Positions 7,143-7,909 of a DNA stretch of 7,909 nucleotides are shown here, in pieces. Source of the stretch: Treponema sp. (lineage in GTDB: Bacteria; Spirochaetota; Spirochaetia; Treponematales; Treponemataceae); contig JAITOJ010000117.1 of NCBI GenBank assembly GCA_031290005.1, forward strand, positions 1 to 7,909, given 5' to 3'. The notes below the pieces were generated by a model. It was given only the letters and a program-made list of their open reading frames with translations, did not search any database and was not told the origin of the DNA. Numbering within the stretch: position 1 is the first letter of the stretch; each line of letters opens with the position of its first letter. The position numbers and the translations under genes are program-made.

Positions 7143-7385
7143 TCAAGCGCGGGAATCAGTGTTTTTTTCTTTGTGAAGCGGAATTATTTCCTGACAGGGA
7201 AGGACGTTTAATTGATGCACATTCTTCAGGAAGGTACATAAATCTTCTACGCGAATATACGCAAACTGATAATCGTCTTCAAAGACAAGCCCAATAAGTT
7301 CCACATTGGTAAATCGTAATTTAGTAAGATGTCCGTGTTCCCGTACCAGTTGAGAGAATGACTTAAAACCTTTTTGAAATTCCAT
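7143..7385 (-). CDS. Small uncharacterised protein, 80 residues
   Basis: I do not recognise this protein. From the ATG at 7385 it begins MEFQKGFKSFSQLVREHG and ends KEKNTDSRA; the middle has alternating strands (LRFTNVELIGLVFEDD, FAYIRVEDL) and a short helix-like stretch, so it reads as a small soluble alpha/beta protein with no signal peptide or membrane span. An upstream TTG at 7421 would add 12 residues, but that codon lies in the -35 box, so the ATG is preferred. No Shine-Dalgarno is seen. Codon use is AT-rich like mntA and hepT, about 100 nt downstream on the same strand, so it probably belongs to the same acquired island. It may be an accessory or unrelated cargo gene, and a chance frame is still possible. 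Confidence 0.5.
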   Translation of the reverse strand: MEFQKGFKSFSQLVREHGHLTKLRFTNVELIGLVFEDDYQFAYIRVEDLCTFLKNVHQLNVLPCQEIIPLHKEKNTDSRA

Positions 7386-7391
7386 ACATAT

Positions 7392-7421
7392 TATATAGTC
7401 TCGTTCAGCAGGTATTGTCAA
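7392..7421 (-). promoter_or_regulatory. Promoter of the small gene, -35 supplied by the duplicated segment
   Basis: On the minus strand TTGACA (7421-7416), an 18-nt spacer and TATATA (7397-7392) are followed after 6 nt by the ATG at 7385. A TATAAT at 7395-7390 is an alternative -10, but it needs a 20-nt spacer. The TTGACA overlaps the TAT-TGA end of the left copy of the aminotransferase 3' segment. Confidence 0.5.
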
Positions 7422-7455
7422 TAGGCCGCGCTGCCTTTCCCCGCAAGCTATCCGT
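7415..7455. repeat. Left copy of a ~40-bp direct repeat flanking the minisatellite
   Basis: The segment from TTGTCAATAGGCCGC to ATCCGT matches 7680-7719: the first 15 bases are identical, TGCCTTTCCC is shared, and the rest differs at a few bases plus one insertion. On the minus strand it still reads LAGKGSAAY then stop, a decayed echo of the MAAGKGNAAY end of the aminotransferase. It has no role as coding sequence here because a TAG precedes it in frame. Confidence 0.75.
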
Positions 7456-7678
7456 AACTCCCGGAAGCGCTCCCGTAACTCCCGGAAGCGCTCCCGTAAC
7501 TCCCGGAGGCGTTCCCGTAACTCCCGGAGGCGCTCCCGTAACTCCCGGAGGCATTCCCGTAACTCCCGGAGGCATTCCCGTAACTCCCGGAGGCGCTCCC
7601 GTAACTCCCGGAGGCATTCCCGTAACTCCCGGAGGCATTCCCGTAACTACGGGAGGCGCTCCCGTAACTACGGGAAGC
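7454..7678. repeat. 21-bp tandem repeat (minisatellite), about 10.7 units
   Basis: Ten complete 21-bp units start at 7454, 7475, 7496, 7517, 7538, 7559, 7580, 7601, 7622 and 7643, with a 15-bp partial unit at 7664. Each begins GTAACT, usually followed by CCCGG, and ends in CGCTCCC or CATTCCC. Units 4-6 (7517-7579) are identical to units 7-9 (7580-7642), a 63-bp higher-order duplication. Units 10 and 11 carry TACGGG instead of TCCCGG. As 21 is a multiple of three, several frames stay open across the array (VTPGGIP, PPGVTGM and GSYGNAS heptads), but none has a supported start or family, so I treat it as non-coding. The minus strand has two GGG tracts per unit. Confidence 0.93.
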
Positions 7679-7679
7679 C

Positions 7680-7719
7680 TTGTCAATAGGCCGCATTGCC
7701 TTTCCCTGCGGCCATCCGT
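7680..7719. repeat. Right copy of the ~40-bp direct repeat, the true gene end
   Basis: This copy contains the last 11 codons and stop of the aminotransferase on the minus strand (ending GKGNAAY, TGA at 7685-7683). Because it is part of an intact gene it is the likely source, with 7415-7455 the derived copy. It directly abuts the last partial minisatellite unit. Confidence 0.75.
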
Positions 7720-7909
7720 CCAATCCGTTCCAGGGCGGTCTTGATTTTTCCCGCGTCCGTGGCGTAGCAGCAGCGCACATAACCTTCGCCCCCCGCGCCG
7801 AACACGCCGCCGGGCACCACCGCCACCTGATAGTCCTCAATCAGCCGGGCGGCGAACTCCTCCGAGGACAGGCCGGTCTTGCGGATATCCGGGAACATAT
7901 AGAACGCCC
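7683..7909 (-). CDS. PLP-dependent class I/II aminotransferase, C-terminal part
   Basis: The last 75 or so residues of a fold-type I aminotransferase; the start lies beyond the right edge of the window. It reads GAFYMFPDI, KTGLSSEEFAARLIED, VAVVPGGVFGAGGEGYVR, CCYATDAGKIKTALERIGRM and then GKGNAAY. The GAFYxFPDI strand, the VxPGxxFG loop and the GYVR segment are family hallmarks, and that Arg is the one that binds the substrate alpha-carboxylate. The enzyme uses pyridoxal phosphate bound to a Lys outside this window. The amino-acid substrate cannot be decided from the C-terminus alone; the aspartate-aminotransferase subgroup is plausible. Its final codons lie in the segment duplicated on the far side of the minisatellite. 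Confidence 0.9.
   Translation of the reverse strand, partial: AFYMFPDIRKTGLSSEEFAARLIEDYQVAVVPGGVFGAGGEGYVRCCYATDAGKIKTALERIGRMAAGKGNAAY

Larger units (their letters stand above)
6295..7414. other. AT-rich island with toxin-antitoxin pair and a small gene
   Basis: Composition changes abruptly near 6294, from GC-rich sequence ending in a run of GCCGCCGAGCCGCGGGG to sequence that by eye is only about one third GC. It stays so to about 7414, where the GC-rich repeat region starts. All three genes inside read on the minus strand. No insertion-sequence ends, integrase or tRNA are visible. The contrast with neighbours suggests horizontal acquisition, which is an inference from composition and content. 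Confidence 0.6.

Noticed and set aside
7091..7297. Small plus-strand frame starting MPRIYSS
   Set aside because: It has no Shine-Dalgarno, overlaps the small minus-strand gene and has no recognisable similarity.
7454..7678. CRISPR array
   Set aside because: The 21-bp units are contiguous with no unique spacers, and no cas genes are nearby.
7405..7840. Three open frames encoding heptad repeats (VTPGGIP, PPGVTGM, GSYGNAS) across the minisatellite
   Set aside because: They stay open only because the unit is 21 bp. They lack ribosome-binding sites, and the GSYGNAS frame is out of frame with the aminotransferase it overlaps. An expressed collagen-like product is not supported.

Overview
The window looks like a piece of a Gram-negative chromosome of moderately high GC. 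A spirochaete of the Treponema type is my best guess. The reasons are an outer-membrane beta-barrel protein with a signal peptide and terminal Phe, next to a pyrimidine-nucleoside phosphorylase, a single long RelA/SpoT protein and a MelB-type sugar transporter. The assignment is tentative because there is no rRNA or other marker gene.

Layout. 1-1196 (+): the 3' nine tenths of a thymidine/pyrimidine-nucleoside phosphorylase gene. 1249-1280: a two-way terminator shared with the convergent beta-barrel gene at 1300-2556 (-), which has a textbook promoter and Shine-Dalgarno. 2700-3030: a scar holding the first 34 codons of purE (+) run head-on into the first dozen or so codons of an unknown gene (-), with the relA promoter just beyond. 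3031-4824 (+): a long RelA/SpoT homologue whose (p)ppGpp synthetase site is intact but whose hydrolase site is destroyed; it also lacks the C-terminal ACT domain. 4849-6240 (+): a GPH/MelB-family sugar:cation symporter, 24 nt after relA and probably co-transcribed with it.

From about 6295 the base composition drops sharply to an AT-rich island of about 1.1 kb, all on the minus strand: a MntA-HepT (nucleotidyltransferase antitoxin / HEPN RNase toxin) pair with overlapping genes, preceded by a small uncharacterised gene. The island ends at a 21-bp minisatellite of about 10.7 units (7454-7678). The minisatellite is flanked by two diverged copies of a roughly 40-bp segment, and the right copy is the genuine 3' end of a class I/II aminotransferase gene (7683-7909, -, incomplete).

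How the parts fit. The left half is housekeeping metabolism and stringent response with one deletion scar. The right part looks like an acquired toxin-antitoxin island inserted or maintained downstream of the aminotransferase, next to a repeat-rich boundary. Three start codons (relA, mntA and the small gene) lie only 6-7 nt after a plausible -10 box with no Shine-Dalgarno, which suggests leaderless transcripts. The phosphorylase, the relA-transporter pair and the island do not form one pathway.
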